From assembly GCA_900317305.1 (NCBI GenBank), contig ONGG01000012.1, forward strand, positions 1-64,000: a DNA stretch of 64,000 nucleotides, read 5' to 3'. The translations under genes and the position numbers were made by a program. Source of the DNA: an uncultured Prevotellaceae bacterium. Lineage in GTDB: Bacteria; Bacteroidota; Bacteroidia; Bacteroidales; Bacteroidaceae. Each line of letters starts with the position of its first letter. The stretch's first letter is position 1. Under the pieces are notes generated by a model. The model was not told the DNA's origin. It did no database searches and saw nothing but the letters and a program-made list of their open reading frames with translations. Shown in pieces: positions 42,420-50,243 of this stretch.

Positions 42420-43829
42420 ATGAGGAAATTTTATATTCTTTTCTTTTTGTTGGCACTGACAATGGTTAGTACCAATGCAGATGCGCAAAACGCAGGTTAT
42501 AACAGACTCCAGAATGTGACCACTGGACACGTGGCACAGCTCTCTGGCGGTTTGCGCTTCGCACCCGACGTCACCCTTGAGCAGGCCTATGCCAAGCCTG
42601 GGACCGTGGCCTATGCCGAATTCGACGGACAGAAGGTGACGCAGTTGCGTGCCCAAGGTGTGGATGTGGTCAATACCATCGTTCCGATGATGAAGGGCAT
42701 GCTCCTCCAAATGATCGACCCGGAGACCTTCGCTGCACTCAAGGACTCCGCCTTGGTAAGGGTCGATGCCGTCTTGTCTGGTGCCATGGGCATATTGCTC
42801 AAGAACTATATCAACAACTACTCGTATGAGAATTTCCAGGAGTATGTGGGCAACTTCGACACCAACCTCTATTATACTGCCGTGGATGGTGGATACCAGC
42901 TGTATATCAACACTCCCCCAATCCCATTCAATGCCGGTGACTTCAATTCTTATTTCACCAGCAAAATGAATAGTTTCCTCACGCTATACCGAGGAACTTT
43001 TATGGAGTATGCCAAGACCTATCTCGTGGGCCGGGAGTACCTTACGCCTGTGGTCAACAGCTTTATCAAGAATTTGCAGTTCAGCGACATCCTCTACCTG
43101 CGCGAGATGAATGATGAGACCTACGGCCCCTACTTCGGATTCTCCAATTCGGGCGATTTGAAGAATGCCACCGACGTGGTGTGGGATTTCATTCCGGTCG
43201 ACGACACCAACTACCTGGGTATAGAGGGAACTGTCAAGGATGCCGATGGGAAATGGTGGACTTCGCTCTCTGTGGATTTCGCCTTCCGTGTGCCCGAGGG
43301 CATGAAAGTGTATTATGTGGACAGCGAGGTAGACTATTCGAAGTCGCTCATCCACAGGGTGGAGGTGAAGGATGAGGTGATACCGGCACTCACACCGGTC
43401 ATTCTCCAGCTCAATGGCGAGGATGCAGCCTCCAACAAACTGGCCATCGTCGATGAGTATTATACGGGCAACTATGCCGACAATCAGCTGAGACTGCCTG
43501 TCGACGAGTTTGGATTCATGCTCGGCTTCACGCTTGAGGAACCCGATAGACATTACTGCACACTGGGCATCACCGATGGTAAGGTGGCTCTCAAGGTGAC
43601 CGACCAGACAGAGTTCGGTCCCAACCAACCTTATTATTATCTCTCCAACGACCTTATGACACTGCTCACATCGGGCAGTATGACCCTGGCCGACGATGTG
43701 AGCGGCATCGACCAGCTGGTGGCCGGTACACCCCTCGACAACCAGGTCTACGATTTGCAGGGCCGGCGCGTGGAGAATCCCACCAAGGGCATATATATCG
43801 TCAACGGCAAGAAGGTGCTCTACAAGTAA
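42420..43829 (+). CDS. secreted protein of unknown function with GIYIVNGKKV tail
   Basis: A 469-residue exported protein. The ATG at 42420 starts the signal peptide (MRKFYILFFLLALTMVSTNA); the open frame upstream runs through repeat DNA and is rejected. The mature part starts QNAGYNRLQNVTTGHVAQL and has no motif I can name. A predicted beta-rich half (about 270-430) precedes the C-terminal tail VYDLQGRRVENPTKGIYIVN, then GKKV, which also ends the GH5 and C10 proteins here. The tail suggests export to the surface by a shared route. Transcribed from the repeat-borne promoter 16 bases upstream. Confidence 0.78.
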   Translation: MRKFYILFFLLALTMVSTNADAQNAGYNRLQNVTTGHVAQLSGGLRFAPDVTLEQAYAKPGTVAYAEFDGQKVTQLRAQGVDVVNTIVPMMKGMLLQMIDPETFAALKDSALVRVDAVLSGAMGILLKNYINNYSYENFQEYVGNFDTNLYYTAVDGGYQLYINTPPIPFNAGDFNSYFTSKMNSFLTLYRGTFMEYAKTYLVGREYLTPVVNSFIKNLQFSDILYLREMNDETYGPYFGFSNSGDLKNATDVVWDFIPVDDTNYLGIEGTVKDADGKWWTSLSVDFAFRVPEGMKVYYVDSEVDYSKSLIHRVEVKDEVIPALTPVILQLNGEDAASNKLAIVDEYYTGNYADNQLRLPVDEFGFMLGFTLEEPDRHYCTLGITDGKVALKVTDQTEFGPNQPYYYLSNDLMTLLTSGSMTLADDVSGIDQLVAGTPLDNQVYDLQGRRVENPTKGIYIVNGKKVLYK

Positions 43830-43839
43830 GCACCACCAT

Positions 43840-43891
43840 AATATAAGTTCAGCCCCCATTGAGCATGCTCAGTGGGGGCAGAACTTATATT
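43840..43891. terminator. long palindromic terminator between convergent genes
   Basis: AATATAAGTTC and GAACTTATATT form an 11-base outer stem, GCCCCCA and TGGGGGC a 7-base middle stem, GAGC/GCTC an inner one. It lies between the 42420 gene and pheS and probably serves both. Confidence 0.8.
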
Positions 43892-43916
43892 GGGAAAGGA
43901 TGATTCTGAAACAGGC

Positions 43917-44954
43917 TTAGTTGGCCGACTCAAACTCCCTGAGGAAACGGGTGTCGTTCTCCGAGAACATGCGGAGGTCGCTCACACGATACTTCAGGTT
44001 GGTGATGCGCTCCACACCCACGCCGAAAGCGTAGCCGCTGTATACGGTGCTGTCGATGCCGCACTCCTCGAGCACGTTCGGGTCTACCATGCCGCATCCA
44101 AGTATCTCCACCCAACCAGTGTGCTTGCAGAAACCACAACCCACACCACCGCAGATGTGGCACGAGATGTCCATCTCGGCACTGGGCTCGGTGAACGGGA
44201 AGTAGCTGGGACGAAGGCGGATCTTCGTGTCGGCACCGAAAAGTTCCTGGGCGAACGTGAGAAGCACTTGCTTCAGGTCGGTGAACGACACGTTCTTGTC
44301 GATATACAGTCCCTCAATCTGGTGGAAGAAGCAGTGGGCACGGGCGGTGATGGCCTCGTTGCGATAGACACGACCCGGGCAAATCACACGGATGGGAGGC
44401 TGGGTGATGTCCATCACGCGGGCTTGAACCGAACTGGTGTGGCTGCGGAGGATGATGTTCTTCGTCACGTCGTTGGGATTGGTCTCCACAAAGAAGGTGT
44501 CCTGCATGTCGCGGGCAGGGTGGTCGGCGGCGAAGTTCATCTTCGTGAACACGTGAAGGTCGTCTTCCACCTCAGGACCATCGGCCAGGGTGAATCCCAT
44601 GCGTGAGAAAATGTCGATAATCTCGTTGGTCACAATCGAGATGGGGTGACGCGTGCCAAGGCCGATAGGGTAGGCCGTGCGGGTGAGGTCGATGTCCTCG
44701 TCGGTGGCATCGGCAGTAGCTATCTGCTCGCGAAGGGCATTGATGCGTTCGGTGGCCAACTGCTTCAGCTCATTGATCTTTATGCCAACACTGCGTTTCT
44801 GGTCGGCGGCAACATTGCGGAAGTCGGCCATCAAAGCGGCAATCTCGCCTTTCTTGCTCAGGTATTTCACCCTCAAGGCCTCAATCTCTTCGGCATTGGA
44901 GGCCTTCAGCTCCTTCACGTCTTTCAGGAGTGCGTCTATTTTCTCAAGTAGCAT
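43917..44954 (-). CDS. pheS: phenylalanyl-tRNA synthetase, alpha subunit
   Basis: A 345-residue class II synthetase subunit. An N-terminal coiled coil (about 1-85) binds tRNA. The catalytic core has motif 2 (GRVYRNEAITARAHCFFHQIEGL, key R and E near 205-210; shown in part as YRNEAITARAHCFFHQ) and motif 3 (YAFGVGVERITNLKY near the end). GGVGCGFCKHTGWVEILGCG (about 275-294) is typical of bacterial PheS. With PheT, not in the window, it charges tRNA-Phe. The -7 box TACCTTTG lies at 44978-44985 on the minus strand. Confidence 0.96.
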   Translation of the reverse strand: MLLEKIDALLKDVKELKASNAEEIEALRVKYLSKKGEIAALMADFRNVAADQKRSVGIKINELKQLATERINALREQIATADATDEDIDLTRTAYPIGLGTRHPISIVTNEIIDIFSRMGFTLADGPEVEDDLHVFTKMNFAADHPARDMQDTFFVETNPNDVTKNIILRSHTSSVQARVMDITQPPIRVICPGRVYRNEAITARAHCFFHQIEGLYIDKNVSFTDLKQVLLTFAQELFGADTKIRLRPSYFPFTEPSAEMDISCHICGGVGCGFCKHTGWVEILGCGMVDPNVLEECGIDSTVYSGYAFGVGVERITNLKYRVSDLRMFSENDTRFLREFESAN

Positions 44955-44977
44955 TTCTCTTTGGTTTAAATTTCGTG

Positions 44978-45035
44978 CAAAGGTAATATTTTTCCCTTAA
45001 ATATTAAAATATATCGAAATAAAGTTGTATTTTTG
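44978..45035. promoter_or_regulatory. divergent -7 boxes for pheS and the DUF4348 gene
   Basis: Minus-strand TACCTTTG (44978-44985) serves pheS; plus-strand TATTTTTG (45028-45035) serves the gene at 45073. Neither has a clear TTTG -33 element. Confidence 0.65.
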
Positions 45036-45072
45036 CGCCATTATAAAGCATTCCTGACGCAAGTATGTTTTT

Positions 45073-45951
45073 ATGAAAAAAAGTGCGTTGTTTTTTTTCT
45101 TCTTGTCGTGCTGGCTCATTAGTATGACTTTCGGCTGCAAAGACAAGAAACCAGAGGATATCGTGTCCAACGAACCTGAACCTATAGATACTGTGGCGCC
45201 CGCCGACACATTGGTGATAGCCGACACCGTGCCTGAAGACGCGATGGACAGCCTCATTTCTGCCACGCCAATGCCAAAGGCGGCCGACGAACTCTTCGAC
45301 GATTTCCTCTTCAATTTCACGGCCAACAAAAAGTTGCAGTATGAGCGTGTGAAATTCCCCCTCAAGGTGGTGGAGGGCGACAAGGTGTCGGCCATCGACC
45401 GCAAGGAATGGCAGATGGAGAAATTCTTCATGAAGCAGGAGTTCTATACCCTTATCTTCGACGACGAGAGCCAGTTGGAACTGCCCAAGAAGACCAATCT
45501 CGACAGTGTGGTGGTGGAGAAGATCTACCTGGCACAACAGTCGGTGGAACAGCATATTTTTAACCGGGAGAACGGCCAGTGGATGCTCACCGAGATACAC
45601 CGCAACACCACTTCGCAAAACCCCAACAAGTCGTTCCTGGCTTTCTATGAGAGGTTCGCGTCGGATTCCCTCTTCCAGGTGGAAAGTCTCGACAAGACGG
45701 TGGAGACCATCTTGCCCGACCCCGACGACGACTTCACGATGATAGAAGGTGAGTTCCATCCCGACCAGTGGGAGGAGTTCCGACCGCCAGTGCTGCCCCA
45801 TGAGTTCATCTACAATATTATCTATGGCCAGAAATATACCCACAGCAAGCAGAAACTGTTTGTCGTGAGGGGTATTTCCAATGGTCTGGAGACGGAGATG
45901 ACTTTCCGGCAGATCGACGGGAAATGGAAATTGGTGAAACTCGTCAACTGA
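45073..45951 (+). CDS. DUF4348 lipoprotein
   Basis: A 292-residue lipoprotein (hydrophobic signal 4-21, lipobox ending MTFGC). An acidic Asp/Pro/Thr linker (about 30-65) leads to a Bacteroidetes-specific DUF4348 domain (about 70-292; DELFDDFLFNFTANKKLQYE, then VKFPLKV; FFMKQEFYTLIFDDE; FRQIDGKWKLVKL). The fold resembles NTF2-like domains; the function is unknown. murB starts 7 bases after the stop, so it may share an operon with cell-wall synthesis. Confidence 0.85.
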   Translation: MKKSALFFFFLSCWLISMTFGCKDKKPEDIVSNEPEPIDTVAPADTLVIADTVPEDAMDSLISATPMPKAADELFDDFLFNFTANKKLQYERVKFPLKVVEGDKVSAIDRKEWQMEKFFMKQEFYTLIFDDESQLELPKKTNLDSVVVEKIYLAQQSVEQHIFNRENGQWMLTEIHRNTTSQNPNKSFLAFYERFASDSLFQVESLDKTVETILPDPDDDFTMIEGEFHPDQWEEFRPPVLPHEFIYNIIYGQKYTHSKQKLFVVRGISNGLETEMTFRQIDGKWKLVKLVN

Positions 45952-45958
45952 GATTCCT

Positions 45959-46972
45959 ATGAGAGATATCCTTCATTTCGACTTGTCAAAGCACAACACC
46001 TTTGGCATACATGCTTCTTGTAAAAGGTTCGTGGAGATCGACACTGCCGAGGAGGCGGCTGCCTTCTTCCCATCCCTTCACGATACTGACCATCCTCTTC
46101 TTGTTATCGGCGGTGGAAGCAACCTGCTGCTCACTGCCGACTTCCCCGGAACGGTGGTGCGCTCGGCCATCAAGGGCATCTCGGCCGAGGAACGGGATGG
46201 CAAGGTATGGCTCAGATGTGGGTCGGGAGAGACTTGGGACGACGTGGTGGCGCTCTGCGTGCAACGGGGATGGTATGGTGCCGAGAACCTGTCGCTCATT
46301 CCTGGCGACGTGGGGGCTTCGGCCGTACAGAACATCGGTGCTTATGGCACAGAGGTGAAGGATATTGTAGAACGCATCGAGGCGGTGGATATCAGTACTG
46401 GAGAACGGGTGCAGATTCCTGCCTCTGAGTGCCAGTATGGCTATCGCGACAGCAGGTTCAAGCACGAATGGCATCAGCGCTTCTTCATTACGGCAGTGAC
46501 CTATCGCCTGTCGCTGTCGTTCGAGCCACGGCTCGATTATGGGAATATCCGCGAGATGCTGTCGCAAGAAGGAATTACCCAGCCCACGGCTGCCCAACTG
46601 CGCCAGGTCATCATCGACATCCGCAACGCCAAGCTCCCCGACACGAAGGTGGAGGGAAACGCTGGCAGTTTCTTCGTTAATCCTGTGGTTTCCAGGGAGA
46701 AATACGAACAGTTGGCAGCCAAGTACCCGGGAATGCCTCACTATATGATAGACGATTGCCATGAGAAGATCCCGGCAGGATGGCTCATAGAGCAGTGTGG
46801 ATGGAAAGGCCGCACGCTGGGGCGTGCCGGCGTGCACCACCGACAAGCCTTGGTGCTGGTCAACAAGGGTGGGGCTACAGGCGAGGAGGTGCTTCGCCTC
46901 TGCGAGACCGTGAAAGCCGACGTGAGACGGAAGTTCGGCATAGAAATCCATTCCGAGGTGAATATCATATAG
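45959..46972 (+). CDS. murB: UDP-N-acetylenolpyruvoylglucosamine reductase
   Basis: A 337-residue FAD enzyme that completes UDP-MurNAc in peptidoglycan synthesis. FAD-binding motifs: LLVIGGGSNLLLT (about 44-56) and SLIPGDVGASAVQNIGAYG (about 111-129). The catalytic Ser lies in EGNAGSFFVNP (about 233-243), and AGVHHRQALVLVN and the last Glu region EIHSEVNII complete the C-terminal domain. Length fits the type I enzyme. It follows the DUF4348 gene by 7 bases and precedes the metallo-hydrolase gene by 14. Confidence 0.96.
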   Translation: MRDILHFDLSKHNTFGIHASCKRFVEIDTAEEAAAFFPSLHDTDHPLLVIGGGSNLLLTADFPGTVVRSAIKGISAEERDGKVWLRCGSGETWDDVVALCVQRGWYGAENLSLIPGDVGASAVQNIGAYGTEVKDIVERIEAVDISTGERVQIPASECQYGYRDSRFKHEWHQRFFITAVTYRLSLSFEPRLDYGNIREMLSQEGITQPTAAQLRQVIIDIRNAKLPDTKVEGNAGSFFVNPVVSREKYEQLAAKYPGMPHYMIDDCHEKIPAGWLIEQCGWKGRTLGRAGVHHRQALVLVNKGGATGEEVLRLCETVKADVRRKFGIEIHSEVNII

Positions 46973-46986
46973 CAACTACTCCGCCC

Positions 46987-47751
46987 ATGCGACTCACTTT
47001 TCTTGGAACAGGCACGTCGGGGGGAGTCCCCAGTATCGGGTGTGATTGCGAGGTATGCCGCAGCATCGATCCCCGCGACCATAGGCTGCGCACCTCGGTG
47101 TTGCTCGACACCGACAGCACGAGGGTGCTCATCGATTGCGGACCCGACTTCAGACAGCAAATCCTGCCTTTCGACTTCAAACCCATCGATGGGGTGCTTC
47201 TCACGCATATCCATTACGACCATGTGGGGGGCATCGACGACATCAGGCCTTTCTGCAAGTTCGGGCCTGTGAATGTCTATGCCAATGGGGCAACGGCCGA
47301 AGGGGTGAGGCATAATTTCCCTTATTGTTTTGCCGACCATCTTTATCCGGGTGTGCCCTTGCTCTCGCTGCATGTCATAGAGCCCCATGTGCCCATCCAT
47401 ATTGGCGATCTGACTATAGTCCCCATTGTGGTGATGCATGGAAAAATGCCTATCCTGGGCTTCCGCATAGGAAAACTAGCCTATATCACCGACATGAAGA
47501 CCATCGACGAGAGCGAGATGCCTTATATCGAAGGGGTGGATACACTGGTGGTCAACGCACTGAGAAAGCAGAAAGAGCATCATTCACACCAACTGCTCGA
47601 CGATGCCATTGCCTTCGCACGCCAATTGGGTGCCAGGCAAACCTACATCATCCATACCACGCATCGGATGGGACTGCATGCCCAAACCAACGCGCAACTG
47701 CCCGAAGACATCCAGTTGGCCTACGATGGGTTGCAAATATTCATTGATTGA
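46987..47751 (+). CDS. PhnP-like metallo-beta-lactamase-fold hydrolase
   Basis: A 254-residue hydrolase. The ATG at 46987 is chosen because the product then starts with MRLTFLGTGTSGGVPSIGC, the family start; a longer frame from 46780 overlaps murB and is rejected. The metal motif is THIHYDHVGGID (about 75-86), further ligands lie in VVMHG and HTTHRMGLH, and two Cys (CDCEVCRSID) near the start match the PhnP-type zinc site. These enzymes hydrolyse cyclic phosphodiesters; the substrate here is unknown. Last gene of the murB run. Confidence 0.87.
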   Translation: MRLTFLGTGTSGGVPSIGCDCEVCRSIDPRDHRLRTSVLLDTDSTRVLIDCGPDFRQQILPFDFKPIDGVLLTHIHYDHVGGIDDIRPFCKFGPVNVYANGATAEGVRHNFPYCFADHLYPGVPLLSLHVIEPHVPIHIGDLTIVPIVVMHGKMPILGFRIGKLAYITDMKTIDESEMPYIEGVDTLVVNALRKQKEHHSHQLLDDAIAFARQLGARQTYIIHTTHRMGLHAQTNAQLPEDIQLAYDGLQIFID

Positions 47752-47776
47752 AGTTTCGCATTCGCTCAACTTTTTG
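47750..47776. repeat. second copy of short dispersed repeat
   Basis: TTCGCATTCGCTCAACTT with flanking GAAG and a T-run, equal to the core at 14927-14944. It overlaps the stop of the preceding gene and may act in termination. Confidence 0.55.
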
Positions 47777-47853
47777 TAGTTCAGAAATGCAGACAATAGC
47801 CCGAATTCACCTCTTTGGGCTCATTTCCTTTTCCCCTCATTTCTTTATGGCAC

Positions 47854-47919
47854 AAAAAAATGGAGTACCGCCGTACTCCAACCTTTTGTTAACCTTAAAT
47901 CTAATACTATGAAAAACAC
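47854..47919 (-). ncRNA. candidate small RNA of about 65 bases
   Basis: A consensus minus-strand promoter (47924-47954) predicts a start near 47918. The transcript would end at a textbook terminator: stem TGGAGTAC/GTACTCCA with loop GGCG, then seven Us (47854-47880). In between is an AT-rich 5' part with TTAGATTTAAGGTTAAC. No minus-strand reading frame fits; the plus-strand ATGAAAAACACATGA (47909) codes for four residues only. I recall similar sequence in other Bacteroidales but cannot search. Confidence 0.65.
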
Positions 47920-47923
47920 ATGA

Positions 47924-47954
47924 CAAAAGTATGACAATTTTTTTAATCCTCAAA
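47924..47954 (-). promoter_or_regulatory. promoter of the candidate small RNA
   Basis: Minus strand: TTTG (47951-47954), 19-base spacer, TACTTTTG (47924-47931), an exact consensus match. Confidence 0.8.
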
Positions 47955-48069
47955 ATATTTTACGAAAAAACTTCGATTTGTAACTAATTTTAACGAATTT
48001 GTGATACTTTTTAAGAAAAATGGCTTGATTTCGGGTGATAATTTGTTACTTTTCCCAATTCTGGCCGCC

Positions 48070-48101
48070 AAAAAAGTAAGGGCACCCCGGAAGGTGCCCT
48101 T
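48070..48101 (-). terminator. terminator of the YtxH operon
   Basis: Read leftward: AAGGGCACC, loop TTCCGG, GGTGCCCTT, AC and six Ts. It lies 30 bases past the last stop of the operon. Confidence 0.88.
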
Positions 48102-48130
48102 GTTATTCTTTTCTATTCTATCTCATCTGG

Positions 48131-48442
48131 TTATAAGGAGAAAAGCGCAGATAGAATGTTTTTGCTCTTGCTCTTGCTCTTTGTCTTTACCTTGCGATGG
48201 TTGTTGCCATACTTGTTGTAGAGTTTCCATACCAAGATAAGACCGTCGAAAACCGAGACCCCTGTCGACATGATATTGGCGAAACGATGTGAGGGTAAGT
48301 TACTCTCTTCTTTATGGAACAATGTGTTCCATTGTGTTTTCATAGATTGGTTCTCCGAACGAAGTTCTTTGCGCAACTGGTCTTTCCGTGCGCGTATGTC
48401 GTCGAGTGATTTATATTGTAACAAAGGCTGGTCGGGGGTCAT
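48131..48442 (-). CDS. small protein of the YtxH operon, unknown
   Basis: A 103-residue basic protein. The N-terminal half is helical and charged (DDIRARKDQLRKELRSENQS), then a weakly hydrophobic stretch (about 56-72, FANIMSTGVSVFDGLILVW), and a Lys/Ser-rich tail (KVKTKSKSKSKN). It starts 3 bases after the stop of the holin-like gene, so it is translated in the same operon. It may be a peripheral membrane protein. I do not recognise a family name. Confidence 0.75.
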   Translation of the reverse strand: MTPDQPLLQYKSLDDIRARKDQLRKELRSENQSMKTQWNTLFHKEESNLPSHRFANIMSTGVSVFDGLILVWKLYNKYGNNHRKVKTKSKSKSKNILSALFSL

Positions 48443-48445
48443 GGG

Positions 48446-48796
48446 TCAGTTGTTTAGCAGCAGGTTGGCGAGGAATCTCACGAGGGGCTTCTCCACCCAC
48501 TTGCGACGGTTGATGACAAAGAGGATAAGCAGAAAGAGGTAGATCCCGGCGACAATGCAAAATGCCCACACCGTCCCCGTGTGGGGAGCTAAGGCGTAGG
48601 CAAAGGCAAACGACAAGTAGATGAGCATCATCATCAGCGTGAGCACCACAACCAGTGTCATGGCGGTGAGTGTGAGCAGCCGCACCACCTTCTCGATGAT
48701 GTCAAGCTTCACATACTCCGACTGCACACCGACATAGTGCTTCAACGATTCCGCCAACTGGGCTATCGTCTCAATGTTCTTGTCGCTCGAAATCAT
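48446..48796 (-). CDS. holin-like (YqjE/Phage_holin_3_6-type) membrane protein
   Basis: A 116-residue protein: N-terminal amphipathic helix (about 5-38, YVKLDIIEKVVRLLTL), then two transmembrane segments (about 44-68 and 74-96) and a basic end (NRRKWVEKPLVRFL). Despite the family name it is a chromosomal membrane protein usually found with YtxH and YqjD-like proteins in stress operons; no phage genes are near. It lies 21 bases behind the YtxH gene. Confidence 0.82.
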   Translation of the reverse strand: MISSDKNIETIAQLAESLKHYVGVQSEYVKLDIIEKVVRLLTLTAMTLVVVLTLMMMLIYLSFAFAYALAPHTGTVWAFCIVAGIYLFLLILFVINRRKWVEKPLVRFLANLLLNN

Positions 48797-48817
48797 ATGT
48801 CTGACAGCGTATGGAGA

Positions 48818-49036
48818 TTAGTCGATGGCCTCGGCTGCTGCGTCCTTGATGTCGTCGACAAGGTCTTCCATGTCCTTGCGCGAGATGTTCAGGTTGTGCT
48901 TCTTGCAGAAATCAGAAACGGCGTCGGAAATCTTTGTACGGGTGTCGGTGCCCTTCTCGGGGGCCATGAGCAGACCGATTGCGGCTCCTGCAATAGCGCC
49001 ACCAATGAAAGCGCCGATGTAGCTTAATTGTTTCAT
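48818..49036 (-). CDS. YtxH-domain protein
   Basis: A 72-residue protein with one Gly/Ala-rich membrane segment (about 5-25, YIGAFIGGAIAGAAIGLLMAP) followed by the YtxH signature PEKGTDTR and a charged helical tail (NISRKDMEDLVDDIKDAA). YtxH proteins are general-stress proteins in Bacillus and common in Bacteroidetes. First gene of the three-gene leftward operon; a minus-strand TATATTTG at 49135-49142 is a likely -7 box. Confidence 0.87.
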   Translation of the reverse strand: MKQLSYIGAFIGGAIAGAAIGLLMAPEKGTDTRTKISDAVSDFCKKHNLNISRKDMEDLVDDIKDAAAEAID

Positions 49037-49322
49037 AATAATAAAAAATTTAGTTGTATAATACTATAGTTAATGATTGAGTCGTCCCTTGAAGAGAATG
49101 GCCAAGGGTGCATGCCATTCCCTGTTTCAGATAGCAAATATAGTAAATTTTTCGATAGGTGAACGTTTTGAAATATCATTTTTTGTTAAAAGTGTTGTAT
49201 TTTGTTCATTTAACAAACTTTATAGACTTCTTGCCGCAGTTTTTGAGTGATTTTATGTAATTTCGCACACAAATAGAAATATGTGACTTTTATTTATTCA
49301 ATCATCTATAATTTCAAAACAC

Positions 49323-49820
49323 ATGAAGAAATACTTGATCTTATGTGCAGGATTGTGCATGATCCTGGCACTTGGCAGTTGCAAATCCAAGGAAAGCGCT
49401 TACCGCAAGGCATACGATGCCGCAAATGCCAATGAAGGCAACACTACTACTACAACAACAGGCTACGACGACACACCAGTGGTGACTCCGTTCGTGGAGA
49501 CTCCCGCCACCGCTCCAAGCGTGTCGGACAACTCCGACAATGTGGCCGTGCGCACAGAGCAAAACCTCCAGGTGGTGAGTGGCTCCGGACTCAAGGCCTA
49601 CAGCGTGGTCGTTGGCTCTTTCTCCGTGAAGTCGAATGCCGAGAACCTGGTGCAGCGTCTCCGCGCATCTGGATATGACGCACAGTTGGCATACAACTCC
49701 AACCGCAACATGTACCGCGTCGTGGCTTCCACATTCTCCGACAAGGCGAGCGCCGTACAGAGCCGTACTCGTCTCAGAGACACCTATCCCGACGCTTGGC
49801 TCCTCTACTACGGTTATTAA
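49323..49820 (+). CDS. SPOR-domain lipoprotein
   Basis: A 165-residue lipoprotein (signal 1-20, lipobox ALGSC). A Thr-rich, low-complexity linker covers about 40-80. The SPOR domain is residues about 90-165 (YSVVVGSFSVKSNAENLVQR, then YRVVASTFSDKASAVQSR). SPOR domains bind denuded septal peptidoglycan, so a cell-division or cell-wall role is likely. The yqgF GTG start is 6 bases after the stop, suggesting a shared transcript with yqgF and def. TAATTTCG near 49259 may be its -7 box. Confidence 0.9.
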   Translation: MKKYLILCAGLCMILALGSCKSKESAYRKAYDAANANEGNTTTTTTGYDDTPVVTPFVETPATAPSVSDNSDNVAVRTEQNLQVVSGSGLKAYSVVVGSFSVKSNAENLVQRLRASGYDAQLAYNSNRNMYRVVASTFSDKASAVQSRTRLRDTYPDAWLLYYGY

Positions 49821-49826
49821 TAAGCC

Positions 49827-50243
49827 GTGGCAAGGATCCTTTCTATAGACTACGGAAAGAAACGTACAGGTTTGGCAGTCACCGATCCGCTGCAGATTAT
49901 TGCTGGCGGATTGGCGACTGTTTCTACATATAAACTCTTCGAGTGGCTCGACGCTTATTTCAAGACCGAGCAGGTGGAGAAGATCGTCGTTGGAGAGCCC
50001 AAACAGCCCAATGGACTGCCCAGTGAGAACATGGGGCGGGTGACGGCTTTCGTCAACAAGTTCCGGAAAACCTATCCCGACATTCCCGTCGTCATGGTCG
50101 ACGAGCGTTTCACCTCTGTGCTGGCTCATCGCGCTATGATAGACGGCGGACTGAGGCAGAAAGCCCGTCGCGACAAAGCACTGGTCGATGAGATCAGTGC
50201 TACGATTATATTGCAAAGTTACTTGGAATCAATAAGAAAATGA
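49827..50243 (+). CDS. yqgF: YqgF/RuvX putative Holliday junction resolvase
   Basis: A 138-residue RNase-H-fold nuclease. The start is a GTG at 49827, giving MARILSIDYGKKRTGLAVTD, the usual family start with the first catalytic Asp (Asp8). GEPKQPNG (about 52-59), VDERFTS and the C-terminal DEISATIILQSYL (Asp and Glu) complete the site. It is thought to process 16S rRNA ends or recombination intermediates. It overlaps the def start by 4 bases (ATGA), so translation is coupled. Confidence 0.94.
   Translation: MARILSIDYGKKRTGLAVTDPLQIIAGGLATVSTYKLFEWLDAYFKTEQVEKIVVGEPKQPNGLPSENMGRVTAFVNKFRKTYPDIPVVMVDERFTSVLAHRAMIDGGLRQKARRDKALVDEISATIILQSYLESIRK

Larger units (their letters stand above)
47752..48130. 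other. intergenic region holding a compact minus-strand transcription unit
   Basis: Contains the repeat at 47750, the candidate small RNA (47854-47919), its promoter (47924-47954), and the terminator of the YtxH operon (48070-48101). The remaining stretch, 47955-48069, is AT-rich and shows nothing else. Confidence 0.65.

Noticed and set aside
46780-46986. Start of the metallo-hydrolase inside murB.
   Set aside because: The family start MRLTFLGTGTSGG lies at 46987, just after the murB stop.
47909-47923. Mini reading frame ATGAAAAACACATGA as a leader peptide on the plus strand.
   Set aside because: Only four codons, no downstream gene on that strand, and the region is better explained by the minus-strand promoter and terminator.
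48446-48796. Prophage remnant, because of the holin-like protein.
   Set aside because: It lies in a YtxH stress operon with no other phage genes nearby.
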